Shown here: one piece after another, positions 1 to 11,450 of the stretch
How the letters are laid out: every line of letters starts with the position of its first letter
Position numbering within the stretch: position 1 is the first letter of the stretch
DNA from: Diadema setosum
Lineage: Eukaryota; Echinodermata; Echinoidea; Diadematoida; Diadematidae
Direction of reading: 5' to 3'
DNA: 64,000 nucleotides
Assembly (NCBI GenBank): GCA_033980235.1
Contig: CM067066.1
Span: 31,691,180-31,755,179 of the forward strand
Made by a program: the position numbers and the translations under genes
Notes under the pieces: model-generated
Database searches by the model: none
What the model saw: the letters and a program-made list of their open reading frames with translations, nothing else
What the model was told of the DNA's origin: nothing

Positions 1-656
1 ACTCGTCGACTTTCAGCATGAAAACGAAGTTCGAAGTTCTGTAAAACATCGCTATATCTTCGGTAGTTGTTCGGTACGATTGTGTACGCCGGTCTTGTTT
101 GTTTGCTTGTTTGTTTGTCATAGTAGTTAGTATAGGAAATAATGAAGAAATAGATCATGCAATTTCATCGAGTACTTGCATGCATGTCGATCTATGCCTT
201 TTAATGTGCCTCACATGGCATGACCCTGGATGTTATCCATGTTTGTTTGTCGAGGATTAAGAAATGCCAAATTCAATTAGTGAAACAATATCTGTCATTG
301 TTTGTGGAGAATGTTGTCTTTGTATACCCGGCGTCTGAATTGGCAGTAGCACACAGAGCAATATTTTAGCCTCCTGAAAAAAAAAATCAATATAGCTTTC
401 CGGAGGTTCCGTTCTGGAATCGTTTCTTGCTACATCCCAGAGCGAACTCTGACCTTATAACCACCACTGTTGCACTTTATTGGCTTTTGTAACATCTGTT
501 TGTAAAACACGCGAATTTGATTGAATTAGTTTAAAAAGAAAATAAGATCACGAAGTCTCTCTCTTTTTTTTTTTCAGCCACCGACCATGACGTCATGGCT
601 AAAAAAGACTGATGTTTTGTTTAAGTGCTTTAAACATCAACATAGCTCTTTCTGGC
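1..656. other. Unique non-coding sequence
   Basis: AT-rich sequence without a recognisable gene. A strong acceptor-like pyrimidine tract (about 558-577, ending ttttcag) precedes an ATG at 587 and a TGACGTCA site, but the frame runs straight into the (TG)n array and has no donor, so no exon is called. Confidence 0.6.
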
Positions 657-667
657 TGTGTGTGTGG

Positions 668-721
<54 letters not shown>

Positions 722-742
722 TGTATGTGTATGTGTGTGGCA
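657..742. repeat. (TG)n microsatellite
   Basis: Nearly pure TG repeat, with GTATGT variants at its right side. The 102- and 78-residue frames that cross it are cysteine-valine repeats, not genes. Confidence 0.95.
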
Positions 743-999
743 CGCGTTCGTGCAAGACTCAATAAAAAGACACAGAAAAGGTGTGTCGAAGGAAGGGAGA
801 AAATTTTACAAGCGAATGGAGTTGTTACAAGATTTACTGGACTGCTGAACAGTCAAAGTATAGAACTACATCACTGCATCCCAAATCTGTCTTAACGCAG
901 TAATGGCAATTCCTCTCCAACCCGCCATCCATTGACCGGATTCAGTCTGATAAAATACCCGAGAAGATAAATCAAATTAAAACCAAATTAATCTCCGAC

Positions 1000-1150
1000 A
1001 TGTCTAACGATCCCGCTCGTCTGTCCTTACTTCCCCGAGAGCTCGAAGGCACGCCCATGCTCGACGGCGCATCCCATTCGCTCGGCATGGGGTCTCGGAA
1101 TTTGTGGGCTAATAGTGGCCGCGGGCTTCGGCGAACGAGTTGCCGTCAAT
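1000..1150. promoter_or_regulatory. CpG-enriched candidate regulatory segment
   Basis: Seen: CpG-rich unique sequence (CTCGACGGCGC, GGCCGCGGGCTTCGGCGAACG) in AT-rich surroundings. The 63-residue frame over it is not recognisable. Low-confidence regulatory guess. Confidence 0.2.
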
Positions 1151-1199
1151 TCATTTCTTCACGACAGGCATTTTCAGCCTATATCTCATAACTTTTAAA

Positions 1200-1967
1200 T
1201 TCGCACGAACAATAGAGGACCATACCACCAATTACTTCCCATTACACACATATTAGACCTATGCCACTCAAACTGTTCACTGATTTTTTTTTTTTTTGTG
1301 TATTATTATCTTTTAAGTGGCGAGCAGGATCTGTTTATAGTTTCTCGGCTAATGCTACTTTATCTGGAGTTATGGGTGAACGATTGCACGAACAGATATG
1401 TCGAGCCCTTGAATTACAGATGTAGGCAGGATCTGTATTTAGCATCATGTTTCCAAATTAGACTGAGCTGAAAGTTAGAGCGGCCCTTGTTGCCCCGAAA
1501 AAAGCAAGGAAAGAGACATGCAAGATAGAGCTTGCTATATATTCATTGTAAGGCTAAAATATCCGATAGTGGAGCAAGTGAGTCGCGTGATTGGGTTCTT
1601 ATCACGATAATATAGAGCAAGCATTAGATCTGCGACGCAAACGCTAAGACGACGTGGGCTCCCGGGTTGAACAATGGAAACAGCTGTCTCGCGCATGTGC
1701 AGAACACATTAATTGGCTTGATTAGCGTCGTCGGTAATAGCGTTCGCGTAGCAGATACAAGGTTGACTAATAACAAGTGATGCCCACTAAAGGTGCCTGA
1801 GAGAGATAACTCGTACTGGCCGGATTTATTCCGACAAAAGCATTTCGCTTTGAAGGATAGGCATTCTCTAAAAAACAGGATTTCTATGAAAGATGTACCA
1901 TTATCCTTGTCATTAACAGGAAACCAGTCCCTCATGACTTATACATGCCGAGCAAATACGGGTGATG
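1200..1967. other. Unique non-coding sequence
   Basis: No recognisable coding, RNA or repeat structure. The 103-residue minus frame (1624-1935) shows no domain. Confidence 0.6.
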
Positions 1968-1997
1968 TTCGTTATTCCGAAGTTGTGTCATTTCGAG

Positions 1998-2136
1998 GTT
2001 TCGTAATTCCGAAAGTGAAATAAGATTCGTTTAAGTGGTCCGAAGATTTATGAATCCGAATTCTTAAAAAAGGGAGTGCGTATTAACACATTTTCGGAAC
2101 TATACGAATCTTATTTTGTATTCGGATTAACGAAAC
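1998..2136. repeat. Inverted pair of 36-bp TTCGTAATTCCGAA-type repeats
   Basis: Seen: 1998-2033 (GTTTCGTAATTCCGAA ... ATAAGATTCGT) is repeated inverted at 2101-2136 with only a few differences, leaving a loop of about 67 bp. A further copy of the core, GTTCGTTATTCCGAAG, lies just upstream at about 1968. It looks like a small foldback element or the remains of a minisatellite. Confidence 0.7.
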
Positions 2137-2667
2137 TTTGGATTGACAAACAGTAACCGTAAATGAAGTATGTACTGCATGAGCTGAACATTACTAACAG
2201 TAGCAACAACAACAACAACAACGAAACAATCAAACCAACAACAACGACAAAAAGCACTTCAAATGAAGAGAATGACAGGGCACTAATGGATTGGGCTTCT
2301 GAATCATTCAACAGCTTCAGGCTACATCGTTTCGTGAATTCGTAACAAGTCAATACAAGCCGACAGTATCCTATATGTGATATCATGATGAAAACAAAGC
2401 GTTTCGGCACTGTTCCGCTCCAGTCGGTATGATTTCATTCGAAGAAGATATTGACCGAGTCGATGTCTGCAATCTTGTCCAGCACACACACACACACACA
2501 AAAAAAAAACCTAACAACAACAACAACAACAACGAACAGAAATAGAATGAAATCAAATTGCCCTTTGCCGATTCGTGACAATCGTTGTTGAAAGATTTGT
2601 TTATGAAGACGTCGTGTAGATATTACACAACTATTTTCTGTATAGACGTTTATTGCGAAGAGACATA

Positions 2668-2674
<7 letters not shown>

Positions 2675-2755
<81 letters not shown>
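2675..2755. repeat. Compound (TA)n-(GACA)n microsatellite
   Basis: About 40 bp of TA (2675-2714), a short GAAAGA spacer and about 34 bp of GACA repeat (2722-2755). It resembles the compound (GA)n-(CAGA)n array at 49131-49226. Confidence 0.95.
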
Positions 2756-2756
<1 letters not shown>

Positions 2757-3041
2757 GAGGCACCCCAGTTCTCTTATCTTCCGATGCTGCACATCTACTA
2801 TACGGCATAAACCCAATGGTGCAGCTACTGCTGCTTGTGGACAAGAGTGCAGGAGGTTGAGTATGGTCTGAAGGGGCTGTACATGCTATTAAAAGAAGGC
2901 CACAGGAATAATATGAAACTATTGCATCTAATTGGATCCGATTTCTAATACCTCCTCAGGTCACATGCAAAATCAATACCTAGTAAGACAGATGGAATTC
3001 CTTCACTATCAGGCATCTTGGCAAGGTATAAAACCTGACCA

Positions 3042-3044
3042 AGA

Positions 3045-3077
<33 letters not shown>
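3042..3077. repeat. (GA)n microsatellite
   Basis: About 36 bp of GA repeat in otherwise unique sequence. Confidence 0.95.
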
Positions 3078-3084
<7 letters not shown>

Positions 3085-3379
3085 TACAGATAATGAATTG
3101 GTGTAAGTTCTGATTCACCCCAGCTAACGTTCAATAAACGTACAAAATTAAATCAATTCATTTGGACTTGCTGTTACAGAGAATGATCCTGTCATGTTTC
3201 GAGTTGGTTATTCTTTGCCAAGCTTCGACAGAGAAGCGTCTCTGGCTGACTGGCTGGAGGTCAAAAATCGACGGCAGTCAAGCACATATTAACGTAATGA
3301 TTGCCAGATCGTTTAAGTTCCGATCAAAACAGTCGCGATGATGAAATCTGACAGTTTTTAAATCAATTTTCACATCACT

Positions 3380-3407
3380 GATAACAATAATGATAATAAT
3401 GATGATG

Positions 3408-3500
<93 letters not shown>

Positions 3501-3523
3501 TTAATAATAATAATAATAATAAA
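3380..3523. repeat. (TAA)n microsatellite at SINE tail
   Basis: About 140 bp of nearly perfect TAA/ATT repeat with TGA variants at its left edge. It adjoins the 3' end of the SINE at 3557-3761, so it probably grew from the SINE tail. Confidence 0.95.
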
Positions 3524-3556
3524 ATATTGTTATTGTTTTTTATTATTTCATTCATA

Positions 3557-3761
3557 AGGTCTTCTTTATCCAGGGGAGCTTCTTCAATGTTGCCAGCGCT
3601 CTACCAGACCACAGCGTTGCCAGGTACCCATTTATACAACTGGGTCGAGAGGGACATGGTAGGTAAAAATATCTTGTCCAAGGACGTTAGCACTGGGCGG
3701 GAATCGAGCTCGGGTCCTCCGACTGGGAGTCGGGAGTCTTATCCACTGTGCCGCAGTGCCC
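3557..3761 (-). mobile_element. tRNA-derived SINE
   Basis: Seen on the minus strand: a tRNA-like head starting at about 3760 with a box-A-like GGCACAGTGG and a box-B-like GCTCGATTCC about 40 bp further on (near 3700-3712), flanked by clover-leaf-like pairing (GACTCCCAGTC around the anticodon position). The tRNA-unrelated body includes TCCTTGGACAAGAT and TGGGTACCTGGC. Known: RNA polymerase III boxes of this type define tRNA-derived SINEs. The 3' end runs into an ATT-rich tail that is continuous with the (TAA)n array at 3380-3523. It is a non-coding retroposon; the 130-residue frame read through it on the plus strand is not a gene. Confidence 0.8.
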
Positions 3762-3769
3762 AACTGTGT

Positions 3770-5130
3770 GGGACAAGCTCTATTGTATCCCTGCTAACGA
3801 AACAAAAAAAAAAAAGAAGAAACGGTGGTTCTTGCGTTTACTTTATTAATTATGATTTCAATAAGCATCCACAATGTGAAATTTTGCATAAGAACAAAAG
3901 TTGCAACGAGACTGGCTGATATGGATAATAATCATTGGTCTAGAAAGTGCTGTAAGTTTACACCCCACTGAAACCTAAGCCTTGAAAAGAAAACCCCAAA
4001 GAACACAAAAAATCAAGAAGATATAGATTTCATATCCTTGATGATACACATGTATCAACACAGCAAGGTTTTAGTCGAAATAGAGGGTAATTCCTCCGTT
4101 CACTTGGACACTTTCTTTTTTGTACTGTGTATAAGTGACTTAGCTCTTTCCTCTCCTGTCGTTTCGTTGAATTTCTAATTCGTCTAATTCAGCAAGCCTT
4201 CTCTTCCTTCTTTCAATTCTTTGAACCAGAAGTGATAATCATAAGATGTAATATGCTCGGCTCTGCATCTAGCCAAATACAAATGCACACCAGATTGCAG
4301 GGCGAAGTAATATGAGATGCTCTGTTCTGCGTTTGATTCTATTCATACCGTCTTTGCTTCGCTCCGTACTGTCGCCCAGTTTTAGTTATGTCTCTTGCGA
4401 TTCTGCTTGTCGTGTGGTGATAACACATTTTCATTGTCAAAATCACTTACGGATGAAGTTCTTTCGCCTGGCTCAATTATCTAGGGGCTGGATTGCTGCC
4501 GTGTTGATACAGGCTGCACTGAGTCGTCTGCAGGGGGAGCAGGTGGTTGGCACCGCAAAACACTCACTCCCGAACCGCAAATGCCGGGATGAAGAGCACC
4601 GCCTGTTTTACGCGGTAATCAGCAAATCCACCTGTCCTTACAAACTGACGACGCGCGTAAACCAAAAGCAGTCCCCGTCGATAAGTCTCCGGATTCTTTT
4701 TTTTTTCTCTCTCTCTCTCTCTCTCCGTGATAACAGCCCCATTTATATTTACACGAAAGATAAAGAAAGAAGAAGAAAACGCAGAAAGAAATTGAGGTCG
4801 TTGTGTGAACGCGCCGAGGTTGGCGTCGTCTTTCCACCATCGCGCGTTCAGGAGGCCGACGCGCTATCGATCAATAGGTGCCGATCGGAATCAGGCAGAG
4901 ACATTCGCCCATTACTTGTTCTTTGTGTTCTCTATCACGTTATCTTCCTTAACATGCTAATTTTAGGGGGGCAATCGATCGCATGTGGCCGCCTCTTCAA
5001 CTCTCCTTTCCTCTCTGCCACGACGCACGTGCCTATATCCTCCTACCTATACCCCCCCCCCCCTCTCTCTCTATCCCACCACTATTTCGATGTCGTAGAT
5101 TGGCTGAATTATGAGAAATAGTTCTTATGG
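3770..5130. other. Unique sequence with the longest open frame (269 codons)
   Basis: The frame 4312-5121 (plus) is the longest in the window, but it crosses a (CT)n tract (about 4708-4725), a poly-C/CT tract (5052-5072) and a lysine/arginine-rich purine stretch. It has no recognisable domain and no supporting splice structure. The GC content is a little higher at 4480-4920, which lengthens chance frames. I do not call a gene. Confidence 0.55.
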
Positions 5131-7431
5131 CTTTTGAGTGCTTTTCACTCCATTTCCATTCGATTTTGGGGAGGAAAGAAATCTCGCCAAGGTCACCTGC
5201 ATGACGATGGGAGACATTTAAGACATCGACTATGTCATACCTGGCACGAACACATGCATGCACACGGACCAATAAACAACGCACACACTCACATGCGATA
5301 TAAAAAGGCACAATCTTAAAAGCTGTCATTCTAAAAATAAGTTTAAAGACATTCAAACTTCGAGAAATTGTAAGAAACATCAATCATTCCAATAAGTTTT
5401 AAACAAAGAAATAAGCGCACAATTTAGTGCACAATTGGCTGTTACTTTGAGTGTCAGCCATCAAAATAAGGCAATGAATTTACAGCTCTATTTCGGTACA
5501 TTGTGTATAATTTGATTATACACACTAGCACTATTTGCGATCATAAATATGACTTGATTATGGATGTCATGTGCTGGACATGACAATGTATACATGTCTG
5601 TGGTAGGGGCGAAATAGAAACAAAAACAAAAAAGAAAAATCTGACAAACAAAGGGAGTCTTAACATTATTAGTCCCTGACGGCGGTACTTACTTTGGAAT
5701 GGAAACATGTAAATATTTCCGGTTTTTATGAAGGAAAGAGCATATGAGGGAAAGGAATACACAACATGAAAACAAAAACAAAACAACAACAACAACAAGG
5801 AACAAATCATCAGTAGGGTACGTTCAAAGTGAACAAGACAGAGGAGCAATGCTGGGGTGTGCTGTCGCACATGTATAGACATAGCACGCTTCCTAACAGC
5901 CTAATAACATGAACGCAAAGACATCGACCGCATTGAATAGCAATTGTTTTTGGATGGATACATCATTGTCATCGTTGTAGGAACATTTTTTTTTTTTGGC
6001 AGAGAATTTGTTTAGCAATAATATGCACCGATAACAGAATTACAATAGCCATGACTACTTTTGCAAAAATCGGGCGCATCGTGAACTTTTCAAGTTGACG
6101 ATAACGCCTGAAAAAGATGAATGACAAGTCAAGAAAAGACGAGGCGAGGGAGCAATTATTTGTGTGAGTTTTCACATGTTGCTTCTTTGGCTAACATGCC
6201 CATTTATTAAACGGATGAAATAAAGACTTGTGTTTACTTGCTTCTGAAATCCTGGAGTGTCATCGAAGCGCCTTAGGAAATTCAAACAAGCCAGACGACA
6301 GTGGTTTGGCGGGAACGTTAATCGCTGATGCTGCGGCACAATCAATACAGGAAGAAATCTCTCGCCCTGTAACCCGACACGGGAAAGGCGAGACGCTAAT
6401 GTGTCGGATCCTTCAAAGCGCCAATGTTCACACAAATGCCTTTTTCTCATCCCCCTTTCTTTCATTCTATTGTCCCTTTTGCCATCCCCTTTTCCGTCTT
6501 GATCGTCCCCGCTGTGAGTGGAAAGGAAGTATATTGCCTCGGGTGACGAAATCAAGACATGACTAGGAGTTAAGCGCGGGTAATTCTCGACAATTAGCAT
6601 GGCAAATGCGACCCCGCGTGTTACGGCGTCGGTGACTTGCTCGGAGCGACATCGTGGACGTACAACCGAACGCTTTGTATGCACTCTTCCCATGCATGTT
6701 TTCTCCACGAACGGCTGACACTAGATTGCATCTCAGCATTACGAGCCAAAACATTCATTTTGAGGCGGACAGCTTGAAGCTCTTCAGCTGCCCATGTTCT
6801 CCTCTCTTTTCTGTCGAAGGAGGAATTTGAAATCGGGGAGCGAAGACTTTGGTGCATAACTGACGAGTAAAGTAAGAACTAGAAAAGTTGAATGTCCGAT
6901 TGCTATAATCAGGGGGTTGTTTCTGTATTTGGACTGCAGCAAGAATTACAAGCCTCATTGCCTCTCAAAACTGCCGGCATCAAAACATCCGTTATTGCAA
7001 TATCAACTTCGCCGTTCGAATGGGAGGAGCCCTGTTTTTTTGAAAATCGCTCCCGGTTTGAAAACACTTTATCTGAACGTCATGAACGCGGCGTTTGGTG
7101 GCGGATTGTCGTAGTTCTCATCACCCGGCAGCTTGCTGGTAGGAAATCAAAACATTTCTTGCAATTCTCTCGCTTCTTTGTAAATACGCATAACTATTTC
7201 GAGTGCTTACAATCACACACCACATGGGTGAAAGTGTCTGCCAGATCTGACATACTTTTTTAATATCCTCTCTAGTTTCTCGCCAAAAGATTATTTAAAA
7301 GATTATGCTTCCTTCAGAACGCCAGATCAAGCAACTACTCGTAATGCCGATGTTTAGGCATGAGTAGGCCTACTGTTCCGCTCTGCGACTCCGCTCCTAC
7401 TCGCTCAAGGTCACTTGCAGAATTCAGTTAC
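5131..7431. other. Unique non-coding sequence
   Basis: Frames of 178 (minus, 6172-6708) and 123 codons (plus, 6892-7263) lie over moderately CpG-enriched DNA (6530-7130) and show no domain. Possibly regulatory; nothing firmer is visible. Confidence 0.5.
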
Positions 7432-7568
7432 CTTGCCCGGCATATTGGCATTCTTATATGACAATGTGTATCTGCAACTTTCAAGCATACCATCTCTGAC
7501 TTTGATAATTGGTTCCCCCTTTTCACCATATACCTGCGTTTCTACATAAAGATACGGTACATCAATAT
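7432..7568 (-). CDS. Possible internal exon, unrecognised protein
   Basis: Seen: a 137-bp segment on the minus strand between a fair acceptor (ttactctcag) and a donor (GGCAAG|gtaact). It finishes a phase-1 split codon and then reads 45 codons ending in phase 0. The peptide is not low-complexity and looks protein-like (PYLYVETQVYGEKGEPIIKV near its start, one cysteine, ending NMPGK). I do not recognise it. It is on the same strand as the Cache-type exon and downstream of it, but that exon ends in phase 2 while this one needs phase 1, so they cannot be joined directly. It could be another exon of that gene with one in between, a different gene, an old retroelement fragment, or chance. Confidence 0.28.
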
Positions 7569-8648
7569 CTGAGAGTAATTTCTTATTTTCAATTCCAAAG
7601 TGAGAAAACATCTGAATCGCATTTTTTCGTTACATTCTAACACGAAAGTGTCGCTCCCTGTGAAACTCGTTGCAAAAGTGCGATACTAACAAGTGGTTTT
7701 TATGCACTACTCCTCCAAAAATAGCCTATCGTTGCGAAGGTCATGAATAATCATTGGATTTTCCCCCCTCACATTCATTTTGTCGGCCATGTTGGGAATA
7801 TGGAAGTGACGTGGGGAAAATTGCCTTCAGCCTGCATGGAAATCATATGCACGTTATAGCGAGGGGGCTCACGAGAGGCGAAGGAATTCATCTAGGATAC
7901 GTTATAGAATTTCGGAATCCAGGGGAGCGTAAAATTGTATTTGCATTAGCTTCGCCCGGGTAGTTAATGACTGCGCGGCATGTATGAAGTAATAGAGTCA
8001 TCATATTAAAGCAGGCAAGGTGGCAAAGTCGACAATCGAGGTGGCCGACTGGAACCGAGACTAATCAAGCGGGACTAACGCGATTTCCGGGCAATGGGCG
8101 CCGCATTCGTCACACGACAACACGTGACGATGGCAAGAATACAGAGTGAATTTTTTATATGCATGTTTCATTTGCTTTTCTTCTCTGTGCCGTTTGGATT
8201 TTTTTTTTGTGAACAGAGTATGACAGTGCGTTCCCTCACCTTGATCTACATTTCGGACACTTTTGGAGTTAGATTCTTTCGCCGCGATTGTTTCAATGTT
8301 TAAAGTCGACTTGGGGTCAAAATCCCACAACCACAGGTCAAGAATTCTTCTTTTTCTTCTCCTTCTTCGTCTTCTTTTTCTACATGAAAATTAGGGTCTG
8401 GTATTTTTTGTGCATTTCAAATGTTTCTAAACTCTTCACTTACCTGGATGGCTTACATATTACCATCGGCCAATATTTGGTATGCAGTTGAAAAAACAAC
8501 GTTGTTTACGTCATGGTGAGTTTGTTTATTTGTTTGTTTTTATAGGAGGTCATAAATGTTATTTATTATCAGGGTAAAATGCATCAGTGTCTGCTTACAT
8601 ATATCAACCAGGCACACCGTGCAATACGAAAAGAAGAAGAAGAAGAAG

Positions 8649-8679
<31 letters not shown>

Positions 8680-10315
8680 CTTTTTAAAAGCATTATATAC
8701 CATTTGCAGATGAAACAAAAACCCAGCTTTGGTGCTTCGAAATAGTTCTAAAACGTGAGTGAGGGGTAGAAACAACCAATGCTAAAATGTTAATCAGTAT
8801 AATAAATTTGAAGTATTGTTAAATAAACAGACTGTTAATAATAGTTGTAATGAAATTGCTTCCAGAACAGTTATGATTTATTGAGGAATATAGTGATATC
8901 TCCTTATATTTAAGGCTTTCTTGCGGTTGTTTTTTTTTTTGGTATAATTATGGTAGAATGTTTTGTGATATACAACTGACCTATTTGTGCATTAAATGTG
9001 GTAACTCAAACATTTTTAAATCACTGCCCCCAATGGTAAACAGTACATTTAAAATACGACTTTGGGCTTGGCAATTTTTCAACATCAAACCTTTCCCTTT
9101 CAAAGATGTTATTGCTTGATTGTCAAAACATTTCTTTTGATCTTACGCCTAAACAAAACAAGGAAAGATAGGGAAGATTTGCCGAACTCAACTCTGTCCA
9201 TGGACAGTACTGGAATTTCGGAAAATGTTTTTCTGCCTTGATATATTTGTTAACTGATATTTTGATCTTAAAAGCACAAATTTCAAACTCTGTTGTAAGC
9301 TTCATGAGCGATCATTGGGCATTTGAACATTATAGTACAGTTTGTCAGCAAAGTTTGCTTTTGTTTTCATTATGCCACCTTAATGTTCCATAGTGCTTTT
9401 ACCTTATCGGACTTTTGCTCTTTTGTCTCTTACACCCCTGGTCTTCTCCTTTTTTTCTGCTTCATGTTTTGCACACAAGACGGTCTCTTTCTTCCTTTCC
9501 ATTTTGGGATCATTGCGACGACTTTTTTTATTCTGTTTTTGATCGATCTACTTGAAACGCAGGGCGACGACGTAGCATGGGCAAGAATTTCAATCATTTT
9601 CACTCAATGTTCGGCATGAATTAACCTTAAAAGTTGGAACGACTATAGCAGCCAGTTGGGTTCGCGATATTAAAAGTCCAATGTTGGGGGTGGGGGGGGG
9701 GGAAGACAAAATACAAGAAAAAGAAAAAGAGGTTAGGACCAGTGCAGTCAATTTACTTTGCAGCGGGATGTAGCCGGATCGTGTCCGCGTCAGTATTTGC
9801 TTCGTATCGCACTAATATCTTCGCCTCGCATGTTCCAACCATATTGGCAGCTGTGTTTGCCGGTCAGTCTTGTACATTTTAGACATCGTCGTCAGCTAGA
9901 TTTTGAACTTTTGGCTTTTGTTCTCCATTTTAGCCTTATGTAGACGGGAGAATCAAGAAAATGGAGAAAGGGGTTACAAATCCACGATAACGGAAGCTGT
10001 GTATCCGCTTTTGCAAAATCCGTATCTTCCTGTATACTTAGAATAATCGGTAAATGTTCAAAGGTTTCTCACGTCATCTGAAGACGAACAAGAAAAGACC
10101 CCCCCAAAAAATAACCCAAAACAAACAAAACAATATAAATAACAAATGGACTGTTACGCAGTGATCATATCGTAGGAATAACGAATACTCTGCCTGATTA
10201 ATCAGTCTTTATTTTTGCCGTTTTCCAAGTAATGGACCAATCTTCTTTCGAGATCGTTATCCGTCTTCCATCTCACCCTCCCTATCATAGCCATTTAGGG
10301 TTACTACCACCCCCA
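7569..10315. other. Unique, mostly AT-rich sequence
   Basis: No gene recognised. A strong minus-strand donor-like site (ATCCAG|gtaagt) near 8445 lacks a convincing acceptor. 8800-9320 is strongly AT-rich. A T-G-G-G-G tract at about 9684-9701 is the only other repeat. Confidence 0.5.
8626..8678. repeat. (GAA)n microsatellite
   Basis: About 17 units of GAA. A purine-only strand of this type can form triplex DNA. The poly-serine frame across it on the minus strand is an artefact. Confidence 0.95.
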
Positions 10316-10329
10316 CAACACACACGAAC

Positions 10330-10364
<35 letters not shown>

Positions 10365-10452
10365 CACACACACACCCACACACACGCACAGACACACACG
10401 CACAGACGCACATACACAGACACACATACACATACACATACACTGACACACA
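10316..10452. repeat. (CA)n microsatellite, degenerate at right
   Basis: About 135 bp of CA repeat; the right half is interrupted by GACA, TACA and CGCA variants. Confidence 0.95.
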
Positions 10453-10672
10453 AACGAACAAACATATAACATGATGAAAAACAATGTCATTTGAACGGGA
10501 ATATGATCTCTGAATAGAGACCCCAAATCGATTCTTCCGGCACCTATCGCTTAACCAGTTCCCTGCCTGATTCTAAAACGATCCCCAGACATTGTATACA
10601 TCTCTTTAAGTTACCGCAAACAAAAGGTTAATAACAGTCTCACCTCCTTCTCCTTCCATACACCAGTAGTTA

Positions 10673-11244
10673 AAGGACAAGTCCACCTTCATAGACATGT
10701 GGGTTGAGTGAATGCAGCAATATTAGTAGAACACATCAGTGAGAGTTTGAGGAAAATCGGACAACCCGTTCAAAAATTATGAATTTTTGAAGTTTCTGCT
10801 CAGTCACGGCTGGATGAGAAGACTAATATAGCTTGTGATGTCACATGTGTACAGCGATATAAAGAAAGAATAAAGAAAATTCAACATATTTTCACTTTTC
10901 TTGCATAACAAACATTGACAAAAGAACACTCGACTTCTCTCTTTCCAGAAGGCAGGGGGAATAATACTACTCTTAACATACGTCAGTAGCAAGTTGAAGA
11001 AATGTGCACTTTATTCAAAAAGTAAAGTTTTGTGAAATTCTCTTTTTATTTCCTTTATATCGTTGTACGCATGTGACATCATACACTGTAGTAGTCTTCT
11101 CATCCAGCAGTGACTGCGTAGATACTTTAAAAAATCATAACTTTGGAACGGATTGTCGGATTTTCCCCAAACTTTCACTGATGTGTTCTACTAAAATTGT
11201 TGCATTCACTCAATCCACATGTATATGAAGGTGGACTTGTCCTT
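10673..11244. mobile_element. Palindromic MITE-like element, TA-flanked
   Basis: Seen: the left end AAGGACAAGTCCACCTTCAT and the reverse complement of the right end match, and the match continues inward for about 240-280 bp (shared blocks such as AGTAGAACACATCAGTGA, GGATGAGAAGACTA, ATGATGTCACATG/GTGATGTCACATG, CGATATAAAG). The whole 572 bp therefore folds into one imperfect hairpin with a short loop around 10930-11000. A TA dinucleotide lies on each side (10671-10672, 11245-11246), as expected for a Tc1/mariner-type target duplication. There is no coding frame for a transposase. It lies in the intron of the Cache-type gene, 17 bp beyond the splice donor. Confidence 0.8.
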
Positions 11245-11263
11245 TACCAGGGAAATGACTTAC

Positions 11264-11450
11264 TTGAAGTAGTACGTTCCGTTGGGCATGCGACCCAAAA
11301 AGGGCACAGTGTAGGTCATCATCCAGATGTTGCCGCCGCCGCAGTCGAAGTACGGTGCGCTCCAGTGGCCGTCTTCGTAGTGGACGATGACGGTGTCGTC
11401 CTCGACCTGCTCTCCGTGCTCCGTGTCGTTCAGGCGGTACGTGAAGGTAG
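11264..11450 (-). CDS. Internal coding exon, GPR158/CG31760-like Cache-type extracellular region
   Basis: Seen: a 187-bp exon bounded on the minus strand by a good acceptor (pyrimidine-rich stretch ending ctgtcttcag) and a strong donor (TTCAA|gtaagt). It takes two bases to finish a split codon, encodes 61 complete codons, and ends with two bases of the next codon, so the flanking introns are phase 1 and phase 2. The peptide contains HWSAPYFDCGGG followed by IWMMTYTVPFLG, then an N-G-T glycosylation sequon. Known family pattern: GPR158 and Drosophila CG31760-type orphan class C receptors have an extracellular Cache domain with a similar W-S-x-P-Y-x-x-C ... W-x-x-T-x-x-x-P-F-x-G stretch. Inference: this is one exon of such a membrane receptor, transcribed right to left, with its other exons outside the window or unrecognised. 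The match is from memory of the motif, so the family call is less certain than the coding call. Confidence 0.75.

Larger units (their letters stand above)
2140..3379. other. AT-rich sequence with short CAA and microsatellite tracts
   Basis: Holds short (CAA)n tracts near 2203-2225 and 2514-2533, a short CA stretch near 2484, and the listed microsatellites. Otherwise I see nothing. Confidence 0.6.

Noticed and set aside
587..895. ATG after a strong acceptor-like tract, with TGACGTCA
   Set aside because: The frame runs into a (TG)n array and encodes Cys-Val repeats; no donor.
3685..3761. A functional tRNA gene on the minus strand
   Set aside because: Box A and box B are present but the stems are imperfect and a SINE body follows, so it is a retroposon head.
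3527..3919. 130-codon plus-strand frame
   Set aside because: Lies across the antisense strand of the tRNA-derived SINE.
4312..5121. 269-codon open frame, the longest in the window
   Set aside because: It crosses CT, poly-C and purine low-complexity tracts, has no recognisable domain, and lies in slightly GC-richer DNA where chance frames are longer.
6172..6708. 178-codon minus-strand frame
   Set aside because: No domain or splice support; overlapping plus-strand frames of similar quality indicate GC-driven chance.
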